From: Bufo bufo
Lineage: Eukaryota; Chordata; Amphibia; Anura; Bufonidae
DNA: 64,000 bases
Direction: 5' to 3'
Assembly: GCF_905171765.1 (NCBI RefSeq)
Contig: NC_053389.1
Coordinates: 785,856,772 to 785,920,771 of the forward strand
The notes below the pieces were generated by a model that saw nothing but the letters and a program-made list of their open reading frames with translations, was not told the origin of the DNA and made no database searches. Each line of letters begins with the position of its first letter. The first letter of the stretch is position 1. Position numbers and translations under genes: made by a program. Below are positions 44,691-55,707 of the stretch, one piece after another.

Positions 44691-45900
44691 GGAAATTTTT
44701 GGAGCATTTTTCAACAAGGACCTTCTGGTTTTGCACCGTTTTGCTCGTCCTCTCCACCAAAGGAATGAGAGATGAGAAGTTCTCTTTGGAGCGGGGGTCG
44801 AGAAGGGTGAACAACCAGTAATCCGTGTTGTCTAAAATGCTTATAACGCGCGGGGCGCGGGAACGGCAGCCTAACATGAAGTCAGCCATGTGTTCCAGAG
44901 TACCAACAGGCAAGGCTTCGCTGTCGTCATCAGGAGGATCACTCTCAATCTCCTCATCCTCTTCCTCCTCTTCTGCCCACCCATGCAGAACAGATGGAAT
45001 TAAATTTCCATGGGTACTACCCTCTGTAGCGGAGGCAACCGTCTCCTGCTCCTCCTCCTCCTCTTCAGCCTCCAATTTGCTATGAGAAGACGAACTGAGG
45101 GTGGTCTGGCTATCACCCTGTGTAATGTCTTCCCCCATTTCCACATTCAAAGCGTCATCCTTAATTGTGAGCAGACACAGAAGTGGGATGGTTACGCTGA
45201 TAATAGCGTTATCACCGCTTACCATCTGTGTTGATTCCTCAAAGTTTCTTAAAACCTCACAGAGGTCAGACATCCATGCCCACTCCTCGCTTGTGAATAG
45301 CGGAAGGCGACGACCATGTTGCAGCTGGTATTCCACTACTGCCCTCTGCTGCTCATAAAGCCTGACCAATATGTGGAATGTCGAGTTCCAGCGCGTGCTC
45401 ACTTCGTACAACAGTCGGTGAGCTGGCAATTTCAAGCGCTGCTGCAGTGTTGACAGACCGGCTGAAGCTGTCAATGACTTGCGGAAATGTGCACATACGC
45501 GGCGCACCTTCACCAGTAGCTCAAACAAATTGGGGTAGGTTTTGAGAAATCGCTGAACCACTAAGTTGAACACGTGGGCTAGGCACGGGATGTGTGTCAG
45601 CTTTCCGAGCTCCAAAGCCGCCACCAAGTTACAGCCATTATCAGACACAACCATGCCTGGTTGTAGGTTGAGTGGCGAGAGCCACAGCTCAGTCTGGTCC
45701 CTTATCCCCTGCCACAGCTCTTCGTTGGTGTGCTGTTTGTCCACTAAGCAGATCAGCTTCAGCACGGCCTGTTGCCGCTTCCCCACTGCAGTGCTACACT
45801 GCTTCCAGCCACCAACTGATGGCTGACTGGTGCTGCACGCAGATAATTCCGAGGTGGAAGTGGAGGAGGAGGCGAAGGAGGAGGAGAAGTGGGGGTTGGA
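44653..45900 (-). pseudogene. hAT transposase, main catalytic region (ZBED-like)
   Basis: The minus frame of up to 445 codons carries the RNase H-like core of a hAT transposase. VVSDNGCNLVAALELG holds the second catalytic Asp. IPCLAHVFNLVVQRFL and STRWNSTFHILVRLYEQQRA are strongly conserved hAT motifs. LCEVLRNFEEST holds the likely catalytic Glu. An acidic stretch (EEEEEEQE and EEEEEDEEIESDPPDDD) follows, then LLDPRSKENFSSLIP. The first 35 or so residues of the open frame are out of frame with the real protein and should be ignored. The frame ends by frameshift at about 44690. The length of the intact core suggests the element died fairly recently. Confidence 0.9.
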
Positions 45901-45904
45901 GCCA

Positions 45905-46123
45905 CTAACATAGGTGCTGGCGGAAACCCTGATCAACGTAGGACCCACAATACTTGGCGTCGTACGACTCGCTCCCGGCCTCCACCACATTCACCCAGTG
46001 TGCCGTCAGGGAAATGTAGCATCCCTGGCCAAATGCACTTGTCCATGTATCCGTGGTTAAGTGGACCTTTTCAGTAACTGCGTTGGTCAGGGCACGTGTG
46101 ATGTTACGGGACACATGTTGGTG
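45905..46123 (-). pseudogene. hAT transposase, first catalytic segment
   Basis: After the MITE the frame reads HQHVSRNITRALTNAVTEKV followed by HLTTDTWTSAFGQGCYISLT and AHWV. TTDTW contains the first catalytic Asp of the hAT triad. It ends at a stop at 45905-45907. The following catalytic region is in another frame, so at least one indel lies near 45900-45960. Confidence 0.85.
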
Positions 46124-46126
46124 TAA

Positions 46127-46376
46127 GGGTCCATTCATACGTACGTGTGTGTTTTGCGGATCCACGGATCCGCATTTTGCGGACCGCAAATCGCCGGCAC
46201 TTAATACAAAATGCCTATTCTTGTCCGCAATTGCGGACAAGAATAGGACATGTTCTATTTTTTTGGGGAACGGAATTGCGGACTGGAAGCACATTGTGCT
46301 GCCCCATAGAAATGAACGGGTCCGCAATTCTGTTCCGCAAAATGCGGAACAAAATTGCGGACGTGTGAATGGACCC
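46127..46376. mobile_element. Harbinger-like MITE (250 bp), TAA target
   Basis: GGGTCCATTCATACGTACG at the left and GACGTGTGAATGGACCC at the right are inverted, with TAA at 46124-46126 and 46377-46379. It is inserted within the hAT transposase, so it is younger than the hAT element. Interior GCGGATCC and TTGCGGACAAGAATAGGACA motifs match related MITEs. Confidence 0.9.
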
Positions 46377-46379
46377 TAA

Positions 46380-46905
46380 GGTGGACACAGCACAACTTGA
46401 AAAATAGTGGAGGCGGGGGACTGCGTAACGCTGGACGGCCGCCAACATCAGGCTGCAGAAGGCCTCAGTGTCCACAAGCCTAAATGGCCAGTAATTTGGA
46501 AAGCTGCACATTTAGTGCTATGGCCTGTGGGTGGGTGGCTGGGTATTTGCGCTTGCGTTCAAAGGCCTGGGGTAAGGACATTTGGATGCTGCGCTGGGAC
46601 ACGGAAGTGGATGTGGTCACTGATGGTGCTTGCGAAGGTGCAGGGCGGGAGGCATCCGGGCCTGCACCTTTGACAGGGGATTGGCCAGCACGTAACATAG
46701 GGTAAGAGGAGGCAGTGGTGTGACCCGCAGACACTGATTGTGGACCCAGGCATTCGGCCCACTTATTACAGTGCTTGGATGCCATGTGGTGGATCATGTT
46801 GGTGGTGGTGAGGTTGCTAGTGTTCACTCCCTGGCTCATTTTGGTACGGCACAGGTTGCAAACTACTTTTCTTTTGTCGTCCGCACTTTCCTCAAAAAAG
46901 CGCAT
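46380..46905 (-). pseudogene. hAT transposase, N-terminal BED zinc finger
   Basis: The frame begins MRFFEESADDKRKVVCNLCR. The Cys pair in VCNLC and the His pair in HHMASKHC form a BED-type zinc finger, which binds the transposon ends. Downstream, FERKRKYPATHPQAIALNVQ and SKLLA lead to a frameshift near 46490, after which FRLVDTEAFCSLM continues in another frame. The reading then runs into the inserted MITE at 46127-46376. The start Met is a guess; the coding region may begin upstream or in another exon. Confidence 0.85.
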
Positions 46906-47678
46906 ACTGCGGAAAACCTACCCAAAGAGGACAGTCACAACTAAGGGCAAGGTAAGAGGGTTTGAACAGCTAGGGGGACGCCCCAGTTATAAAACCCGAC
47001 CACATTTTACCTAACCCTTATCTTCTGACGCATAGAGGAATCGATACAAAAGAGTTGTACTGAATGGAAACAGTTTTATCATCTGACTTAAGGAATTGCT
47101 ACTAGGTCTTCATAAGACTTTGTTCACTTAACACCAAGTACACAAGATTTTTATATATTATATTTTCTTGTCACCCATATATATATCCTCCACAGGATAT
47201 ACATATATTTTTTTTCACAGGACTTATAGTCATTTTGCCGCAGGATATCAATTCTGTTTATATATTTTTTTCACACAGGATTTTATTGTTATTATTGTAT
47301 TTATTTGTATATTTTTGCACAATCTATGCACATATATGAAATGATCAAGAGCTTAAAATCCATTTAGATAGCCATTACAGGGAAGACACAGGATTATAAT
47401 TATATGCATTTATACATTGTCCCCAGTGCTTTATATGTTCAAATGAATTTTTTAATGTGAAGGTTTTATGTACAATTTTATTATCATATAAAGTTACTAC
47501 TTATAGACCTGCCAGCTGGTGAGTGCCTGTTTTTATTTTTAATTCAGATATCTTGCTACACGGGATGAATAGGTGAATCATCCAAAAAACAGAGCACCTT
47601 AACCATAGTATCAGATACGGGTGAGCCACGATATACATATATATTTTACAAATCAAGGAATGGCGATGAAAAGAGGTC

Positions 47679-48775
47679 CTAGGAATATCCGAGTGTGGGA
47701 TCACTTGTTTGGCCAGATTCTCCATGCTGGGAGGAAGGAGTATCAAGACTGGACTTGGTGGAAGACAGGGTCGTGCTTTTCCGACTGGAAGCATTATCTG
47801 CAGCAATCCAATCGACCACCTGGTCGCACTGGTCTGACTTCAAAAGTGGTCTCTTTGCGCCGCCCTGCAAACTAGGACATGAAGCTAGGTATCGTGGATG
47901 ATTGTTTTTCTTGTGCTCTGGCAGTGTCATGACCGCTATCCCAGCAGCAGTCGTGTCGCACCAGACGGAGGGGAAGGGGGACCCTTATCTACGGATGGGA
48001 AATAGAATGGCCACCCCTGACTAACCCTAAGCTGGCACCTGTCTGCTCTGATACCCTAGACGGGGTGTGAACCCGTGCGGCGAGCAGGATGCCTAAACCC
48101 TCAGTCACCCTAACAAGACTAGACTGGGGAAAGGCCGATGGGAGCACTAGTCACCATCACTCGCGTCTAGGAGAACAACAGGGGAAGACAGCAACAAACA
48201 AACAATATACAGCAGAAATAGACTTATCCAGTCACGAGCAGAGAAGGCGACCCCAATCACGACAGTCCACGCCGGACAAGAGATCCACAGCAATACCGTC
48301 AAACGATCTCCTTCAAAGGTCAGAATAGCACTGGAAGTAAGGACTATATCTGGCAATGACTGCAAGTGAAACTGAAACTAATATAGTAGCTGGGAGTGGC
48401 AGACAGGACTCACCTGAGAAGGATGCCTGCAAACTCCCAGTCAGGACAAAAAGGTTCACAAGGCAAAACCCGGATGACATACTCTGAACCACGGAGCAAA
48501 CTCACAAGCTATCGTGAGTAGCAAGTCGCTGCGACCTTCTCCTCCCAGACCTGTCTGGATCAGTCACAGTCGTGACAGGCAGCAGGCACAGTTTCACCGC
48601 GCGAAGGGCCACGACCTCTGCGTGCACCATCAGCCTTCTTCATATCAAATGTTATATATGCTTGAAAGTATGTCACACGTACAGTAGCGAAAAGTTTTGG
48701 TGGTAAAAATATTCTTAAATCACTGTCTTTCCCTTCTTCAGCACAGTTCTCCCTGACTAAGAAGGAGCCAAACAT
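47679..48775 (-). other. 5' region of the hAT element with unidentified open frames
   Basis: Upstream of the BED segment, two minus frames flank the solo LTR: 48578-48775 (FLPPKLFATVRVTYFQAYIT and onward) and 47679-47924 (LKSDQCDQVVDWIAADNASS and onward). With the LTR and one copy of GGCAG removed, the two are in different frames, so a single continuous protein is not supported. They could be remnants of a first coding exon or leader. I recognise no domain. Confidence 0.25.
47925..48577 (-). mobile_element. Solo LTR (653 bp), 5-bp target duplication GGCAG
   Basis: It begins TGTCATGACCGC and ends ACAGTCGTGACA, flanked by GGCAG at 47920-47924 and 48578-48582. Shared blocks with 26163-26806 include GCCTAAACCCT, CTATATCTGGCAA, the CACTAGTC...CCA block and AAGGCAAA, showing one diverged family. 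Minus orientation is inferred from a CTATATTAG TATA-like site. Confidence 0.9.
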
Positions 48776-49045
48776 GCGTCATCAGGTGCTATATAGAACC
48801 CGATGACGCGTTCCGGCCAGCCAATCACTGTAATGCCAGCAGCCAACACGGCTACGGCATTACAGTGCGGGCAGTACTTACCTGCACGTTTGTTGGCTGC
48901 ATAGCAGCCAAGAAACGTGCAGGGCAGAGACTCGAGCATTGCGTTCGGCCGAGCATCCTCGATCATCACTAACCTTTATTTATTTTATTGTTTATTAACT
49001 TTTATTTTTGGGGAGTGATTAGAATTTTTATATTTTTTTTATATT

Positions 49046-49597
49046 TTAAAGGGAACCTGTCACCTGGATTTTGTGTACAGAGCTGAGGACATGGGCTGCT
49101 AGATGGCCGCTAGCACATCCGCAATACCCAGTCCCCATAGCTCTCAAAGCACTAGCACAAACTTACTGTATATCACTCTTATAACTGAAAGAGCATACTG
49201 AATGGTTAATATGAACCTAAGGGTATAATTATGAGGGGAGGAGATGTCAAACAATAGCTATCGTCCTAAACATGGACTTGAAAAATTCATTGGCACACCC
49301 ATTTGATTTTGGTGGGATCTGGAGACAATCTGATGCATTGTAGATGTTAGATTGCTTGCAAAGGCCACCAAGATTAGCAGGTGGGTGGGAAAGCAGGAGA
49401 CAATGAATAGCCATGACTCTTCTCAGGCGACTGTGACTCTTTTCCAGGCGTGGGTTGCAAAAATGATGATGCTTGGTTTCGGCAACCACATACTTTTAGC
49501 CCATACACAGTGATACACAGCTGAAATCAGAGTGTATGTCACCACTTTATGCTGCTGTCATGGAGGGTAGTAAAAGTTGCTGAAAGGTTCCCTTTAA
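49046..49597. mobile_element. T2/Kolobok-type MITE (552 bp)
   Basis: TTAAAGGGAACCTGTCACC at the left and AAGGTTCCCTTTAA at the right, with TTAA at both edges. No coding capacity. Confidence 0.85.
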
Positions 49598-49940
49598 TTA
49601 GAGGTATCCTTAGTGTGTGGCATGGTGTTAACAAAAAGAAAGCTTTACTTTCCTCACCTTCAATAGATATGCCCTGAAATCTCATTCGACCAGAAATGCA
49701 TAATTTTGAGGACAATTATCCCATCTCAACAAAAACAAGTATACATGTATATTTCAAAAGCTTTTTGCAGAAACTTGACTTAGATTCCATATGTCATGCT
49801 TTTCCAAAAGTCATGACACTTGGCTGGAATTCTATCTGAAAAAAGATCCCTTACCTTCTAAGATTTATCATTTATGCATTATTGGATCCTAACCAGGAAT
49901 TCAACATAACATTGACTGATCCTGAATTGCACTTTATTCT

Positions 49941-51091
49941 TTCTTATTTTTCGCCCTATAAGACGCACCGGCCCATAACACAACACGCACCTAGGTTTTT
50001 GAGGAGGAAAATAAGAAAAAAATTTTTTTAACCAAAAGGTGTGCTTTTGGTGGTCTTTCAACTAATGGTAGCCTGTGAATGACACTATTATGGGGGTCTG
50101 TGGATGGCACTGTTATGGGGGTCTGTGGATGGCACTGTTATGGGGGTCTGTGAATGGCACTGTTATGGGGGTCTGTGGATGGCACTGTTATGGGGGTCTG
50201 TGGATGACACTGTTATGGGGGTCTGTGGCTGACACTGTTATGGGGGTCTGTGGCTGACACTGTTATGGGGGCGTCTGTGGATGGCACTGTTATGGGGGCA
50301 TCTGTGGATGGCATGACACTGCTATGGGGGATCTGTGGATGACAGATAAATAGCATCTTATGCTATTTGACATCCACAGATCCCCCCATAACAGTGTCAG
50401 CCACTGTGAATGACCCCCAATACAGGGGGTGGGGCCTGGCATCTACACTAGTTTTTAAATGGCAGCGGGGGCCCAGTGCAGTCATTGTATTCTATTGCAC
50501 CGGGCCCCGCTCCCTGTACTAATGGTATCTACTGTAACTGCAGGCAGGCAATGGTTAACTATAGATATGTTCGATCCAGCAGCCTGTACTTACGATCATA
50601 GCAGGCTGGAGGCAGGAGGGTGGGCAAGCGGGCACTGGCAGCGTAACTTCCTACGTCACATGCCTGCGCCGCCTGCTTCATTCATAAAGTGGGCGGAGCA
50701 GGCACGTGACGTAGGAAGTTACGCTGCCAGTGCCCGCCCGCTCGCCCAGCCTCCTGCCTGCTATGATCGTAAGTACAGGCTGCTGGATCGAACATATCTA
50801 TAGTTAAACATTGCCTGCATGCAGTTACAGTAGATAGCATTAGTACAGTGAGCGGGGCCCGGTGCAATGGAATACAGTGACTGCACCGGGCCCCGCTGCC
50901 ATTACAAAACTAAAGGCCGGCCTCCAGCCCCTCCTCCCTCCTCGCTGATACACACGCTGGCCGCGCTGTGCAGCTTGCGGTCAGCGGTGTATCAGTGTAA
51001 AAATGGCAGCCTTTGCCCCATAAGACGCACTGCCATTTTCCTCCCACTTTTGGGGGGGGGGGGAATGCGTCTTATAGGGCGAAAAATACGG
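49941..51091. mobile_element. Foldback MITE with CCGTATTTTTCGCC ends
   Basis: Left TTATTTTTCGCCCTATAAGA and right TCTTATAGGGCGAAAAATAC are inverted termini. TA follows the right end. Inside are a 25-bp minisatellite (50075-50340, unit GGCACTGTTATGGGGGTCTG TGGAT) and a palindrome of about 440 bp (50463-50905; GAAGTTACGCTGCCAGTGCC and its complement). It appears inserted into an L1-like ORF2. A partial copy lies at 55708-55970. Confidence 0.75.
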
Positions 51092-51094
51092 TAG

Positions 51095-51545
51095 ATAAGA
51101 AAATCCTGTTTCTCCACAGGATTAATCCTGAGATCCCAGAAATGTGTTGGAGATGTCACATGAGAAAAGGCTCAGCATCTCATATTTGGTGGCATTGCCC
51201 TTTTATTACAGATTATTGGAAAGCAATTGAAACCAGTATTAATAAAGTATGCTCCAACTGCATTTCATTGACACATTCAGTTGTTCTTCTTCTTAGTGCC
51301 CTACTTCATCATTTACACCAAGGAAGCATAATCTTCCTACACGTTTATTATCAGCCGCTAAGCCGTTAATACCATTTTACTGGCTCTCAGAAATCCGCCA
51401 ACTTTCCATAACTGGATAAACAAAGTTAATCAAGTCTTTCGCTTTGAAGAACTAGCCCACTGGGAAACTACGTCCAGAGACAAATTTCTCTAAATATGAG
51501 ATCCATGGATTAGTTCTAGATTTAATGCTGGACCACCTTCCACAC
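51095..51545 (+). pseudogene. L1-like ORF2 C-terminus (zinc-knuckle region)
   Basis: The reading is RINPEIPEMCWRCHMRKGSA followed by SHIWWHCPFITDYWKAIET. This is the C-x2-C ... H-x4-C pattern near the end of L1-type ORF2 proteins, with the typical HIWW-C-P motif. A stop occurs at 51367-51369. Further ORF2-like words (LALRNPPTFHNW) can be read beyond it in the same region. The reverse transcriptase and endonuclease are not present, so this is a short 3' remnant. Confidence 0.75.
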
Positions 51546-51836
51546 TTTCCTAAATAACATTATTCTAGCATATTCTGAGGAGACACGGTTAGAGTCTCTC
51601 CCCCAGTTCGAGTATAACTGAGCCCTCAAGATGAAATCTCTGGTAACAATGTTCCAAAAGCTCTCTGCTTCCCTTCCCTCCCCTGTTTTTTTATTTAGAT
51701 TTTCTGTCATTGTGGGTTTTTTCGGTGCCGTAGAGGAAGACACATCAGTGCTATGCTGATTTGGTTCTACATCTCAAAAATTTCTGGGACTCTACCAGAA
51801 CCACGATGGTCATTATGCAATTTACCGTCTTTGATT

Positions 51837-52035
51837 CAGGGGTGCACCTAGCCTTTCTGCTGCCTGAGGCGAAAACTGAAATGGCTACCCCCCCCCATGC
51901 CAATTTCTTAACCTAACCCCTTTGCCACAATGAAAGCAGTCATTGTCCACGTCCCTTCCGCTGCCCCCCTCTTGCCCCTACCTGGTGCTGCCTGAGGCGA
52001 TCCCTCGACCTGGCCTCATTGGTGGTGCACCGCTG
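51837..52035. mobile_element. hAT MITE (199 bp), perfect 8-bp duplication
   Basis: CAGGGGTGCACCTAGCC at the left and GGTGGTGCACCGCTG at the right are inverted hAT-type ends. CTTTGATT flanks both sides (51829-51836 and 52036-52043). The interior contains two GCTGCCTGAGGCGA motifs. Confidence 0.9.
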
Positions 52036-52140
52036 CTTTGATTCACCACAGACCTTTGTACCATGGTGCCAAGTGACAAAAAAAATTACTTGCATTGTAC
52101 TTGCTCATATTATGTGCTTGATTGTTAATAAAAGGAGATT

Positions 52141-52853
52141 AAACACAAGGCAAAAGTATTTCCATCTCCTCTCTGCCGCTGAGCCAATGTTACTAGAGCT
52201 TTTAGGGGTTTTATCTTGAGCAGTATATATATATAGAAATAAACCTAATGAACTCCGCCAGTTGTGTATCACCTCGAAGAGATAAGTCATGGAATGTTTA
52301 TGCGTCTTTCTATTGCTAAATCTCCCGCATGGAAAGCATGAGTAATAAAAAAAAAACCTCTGTGGTAAACCTAAAGAACACATGCAAAACACAAATGTCC
52401 TATACTGTATACATTATATTGTATGGCTTCAGCATGAGATACAGCAGCTGCTACAGACCCGTAGATTGACTAGTTGGCCGTTAGTAACTTTGCAAGCAAT
52501 TCACTATTTTTGAGCTGCTTGTTGCTTCAGGAAACATGAAGCAGTTTAGCTTCAAAACACTGTCGGACATGTGAACTAAGGGTCCCTTCCTAGGCCAGTA
52601 ACTAGTAGTAATGGATGACATACAAGTTGGTCAGCTCTGGGGCCTTTCAAACAGCCTGATCCAAAGTGAATGGCGATGAACAATTGTTATTACGATCATT
52701 CATCCCCCACTTATTTTCCATATTATTGGCAGCACACCCCCTGCTTACACAGGGCGATATGCTGCTGACAAAAGATGGTTTTTGGAGCCACATGAAAGAT
52801 GGGATCACTGAACAAACAAGCATTTGCTTGTTTGTCTGTTGATTGGCAGCACC
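52141..52853. other. No feature recognised
   Basis: No supported gene or repeat end in this stretch. Confidence 0.4.
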
Positions 52854-52857
52854 TTAA

Positions 52858-53161
52858 GGCTGGGTTCACACCTAAGCGTTTTACAGCGCGTTCCTGCGCG
52901 CTATAAAACTCTCAACAGGCAAGAACCAATTGAGTCCCTATGGGCATGGTTCTCACCTGAGCGTTTTAACGCGCTGTAAAACGCCCTACGCTCCAAGAAG
53001 TACAGGAGCTTCTTTGGGGCGTAATGTCGCGCGTTCCTGTACATAGACTTCTGGGAACGCGCGACAATGGACGTTTGCTTGTTTCCGGAGCCGCGTATGT
53101 AAACGCCCGATAAAATCGCGCATACAGAGCACAACAGAGTACGCTCAGGTCTGAACCCAGC
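52858..53161. mobile_element. Harbinger-like MITE (about 304 bp)
   Basis: GGCTGGGTTCACACCTAAGC preceded by TTAA on the left; ACGCTCAGGTCTGAACCCAG followed by CGTTA on the right. Interior arms with GCGTTTTAACGCGC pair with each other. The right target site is changed. Confidence 0.7.
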
Positions 53162-53343
53162 GTTACACAAGTTACTTGGGGAAGGAGCGGTTGTAGGAAC
53201 ATTCAGTACCGATTATTGGCCTAACCTTCGGCAGATGTAAAAGGAGACTAACTGCTTGGCTCTAATGATGAAGTAAAATGAGGATCTCAAAATCATCAGA
53301 AGATAAAATAAACCAACGTATTTACAAATTTCAATTAATTATA

Positions 53344-53977
53344 CCGTGGTGCTTGAAAGTTTGTGAACGCTTCAGAATTTTCTATATTTCTGATACAATT
53401 TGACCTAAAACCACATCACATTTTCCCACAAGTCCTCAAAGCATATACAACACACAAGTCCTAAAATTAGATAAAGATAACCAGGGCAAACAAATGAGTC
53501 AAATATGTAAGATGTGAATTGGTGGAGTCCAAACTCCTTAGAGATGGCTTTGTAAACTTTTCCAGCCTAAAGAGCATCAACAACTCTTCTTCTGAGGTTC
53601 CTTAAGAAATCTCTTGATGTCCTCAGAAATCACTTGTTTGTACCATGATACGCTTCCACAAACATTTCTTCTGAAGATCAGAAATTGATAGATCCTTGTT
53701 TGTCATCCTATTGATTAAAAGTACCTGACTCTAATTTCACCCTCAAATTATCTGCTAAACCCAAAGGTTCACATACTTTTGCCACTCACAGACATGTGAT
53801 ATTGGACCATTTTCCTCAATAAATAAATGACCAAGGATAATATTTTTTTACTCTTTTGTGATTTGGTCGTCTTTATCTGCTTTTAGGACTTGTTTGAAAA
53901 TATGATGTAGTCTTAAATCATATTAATGCAGAAATATAGAAAATTCAGAAGGGTTCACAAACTTTCAATCACCACTG
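53344..53977. mobile_element. Non-autonomous Tc1-type element (634 bp), TA target
   Basis: CCGTGGTGCTTGAAAGTTTG and its counterpart CAAACTTTCAATCACCACTG are inverted ends of about 50 bp flanked by TA. A third Tc1 family in this window. The interior contains no transposase frame. Confidence 0.85.
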
Positions 53978-53979
53978 TA

Positions 53980-55460
53980 TATACCAGAGTGAGTTATACA
54001 TACGTTTGGATAGCGTGGCAGATCTGCCTTGATCAACACTGGGCTTTGCGGCTTGTGCAGTTGGCAAAAGAGCTTTCCTTTTGTATGGGATTGCTACCAA
54101 TGCCTAGCAGCCAAAAATCTTTAAAACTCACTTATTATCAGCACTATTACTTTAGGACTGTATTTTGCTATTGTATAAGCACTTTATGACTTTAGACACT
54201 ATACAGTACATTATTATTTTTGCAGTGGCCAAGGTGGGGCACTTTTACCATATTTAGGCACCAAAAGGTATAGTTATTTGTACCCTTTATGACAGCACAT
54301 CATGAAGGGTAGGGTCCTACCTAATAGAAGGTCCTACCTAAGGCTGCCTTCTGGTGTGAATGGTTGGGATTGGCAGCTGTACTCTCATAATATGAACCAG
54401 CACCAGAGAACATCAGAGAAACCTTCGATAAATTAATTGCAGAGGTTTGGACCCATGTAGATTAAACAAAACCAAAATGGTTGTGAAAGGATAATCAATC
54501 ACGTGGCTCCCTTGGCCTCCATTTTCCTTACTTTAGCATCTTGTGGAATCGGTCTCTGGTGACCTCACTTTGTGACCTGATCTGGGGAGAGACATGTGGT
54601 GAAAATTGAGTTTGTTTCCGGCTATAAAGGTTCACAGCCGCAAATCTCAGAAGAGAATGGAGACTCTCTCAGAAAGAAAAAGAGTTGCTATACCATAGAC
54701 ATCTGGAAATCGTTGTGCGTAACACTCGTATGGATGACTGTGCCCTATAAACACACTTGATATTACATATATCCTGTAGGCCTGTCAGTGAGTGACAAAT
54801 AGAGGACTGTGCTCCATAAATACAGATCTATCAATGTAACGGACTGTACACATTATACTGGCCGAATACTCTCCCGCCATATGTTGGAGTAGATGTATTC
54901 AATTTATGAAAGTCTTTGCCCCCTATTTTGATATCATATGATGCACAATGGAAAGCAGATGGTGACACAAGATCCAGTGTTTACTCCTTAGAGGATTGCC
55001 CTTAAATGTTTAAGATCAGTTCCAGTCAAATGTGAACATGAGCCTTCTAGTCAGATTCATCTAAAGTGTATATATATATAAAGTATATATATATATATAT
55101 AGTAAAGACAAATGGCAGGTCTTCAGGGAGATATTTATTAATACACGCCCTTTAATATTGTCACTCCAAGAGCAATCTGCTTCATATGAGGACAGAGGAG
55201 CGCTATGTTCATGAGATGTTGATCTCACAGTCTTCCTGGCAGCTGACTTCAATATTTTTTCCTACAGGAACTCATGGGGGTCGGGGTGGGGGTGGGGGGC
55301 GGCTGGGGCAAGAAGCTCATGGATTCCAGCGCTGGTGGAGATTTTAGCAAAACATAGTCAATTCAAGAAAGTGACCAAGGGTTTTCCTAAGGGAGTCTGT
55401 TGCTAGTTTATTTTGCCCTTAGTTTAGTTAGTTTACTATAAAATTGGTTGAGTTTCCCTT
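53980..55460. other. No gene recognised; AT microsatellite at 55066-55101
   Basis: No supported coding frame or transposon end. (TA)n tracts occur at about 55066-55101, and a G-rich stretch at 55277-55305. Confidence 0.4.
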
Positions 55461-55604
55461 TTAAAGAGGTTTTCCAGGAATACACTTTAAATGACCTATC
55501 CTAGGTCATCAATATCTGATCAGTGGAGGTCCGATTCCTAGCACTCCCACCGCTCAGCTTTTGAAGAAACATAGCGCTGTACACTGTATAGTGGCTGTGC
55601 TTGG

Positions 55605-55655
55605 TTTTGCGCCCCCAGAGGAGGGCTCTGCCAAAACATGTGTTGGGGTGTGTGG
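55605..55655 (+). ncRNA. Hammerhead-like motif, degenerate core
   Basis: CAGAGGA (55616-55622; consensus CUGANGA with one change), stem II GGC/UCU/GCC (55624-55632), AAAA for GAAA, helix III C-AUGU-G and UU (predicted cut after 55644). Stem I is well paired: CCCC at 55612-55615 against GGGG at 55645-55648, with further G-U and C-G pairs beyond. The layout matches 30376, but two core residues are lost. Confidence 0.5.
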
Positions 55656-55707
55656 TTTTCCTGAGGACACTATATTCTGATGGCTATGCTATTATTACTA
55701 TTTACTT

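Larger units (their letters stand above)
42508..48971 (-). mobile_element. hAT transposon (6464 bp) carrying an 18S rRNA fragment
   Basis: The ends are TAGTGTTGATCAAGGAT on the left and, as complement of the right end, TAGTGATGATCGAGGAT. Both are flanked by the identical 8-bp target ACCTTTAT (42500-42507 and 48972-48979). The transposase runs on the minus strand from 46905 to about 44212. The 3' side contains a 41-bp minisatellite split by an 18S rRNA fragment. Later insertions are a TAA MITE at 46127-46376 and a solo LTR at 47925-48577. The termini and target length are those of the hAT superfamily. Confidence 0.9.
51092..52140 (+). mobile_element. L1-like LINE 3' fragment
   Basis: The end of an L1-type ORF2 (next entry) is followed by a 3' UTR reaching an AATAAAA signal at about 52126. 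A hAT MITE (51837-52035) is inserted in the UTR. Sequence at about 49690-49940 reads like more ORF2 and was probably joined to it before the foldback MITE inserted. Confidence 0.65.
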
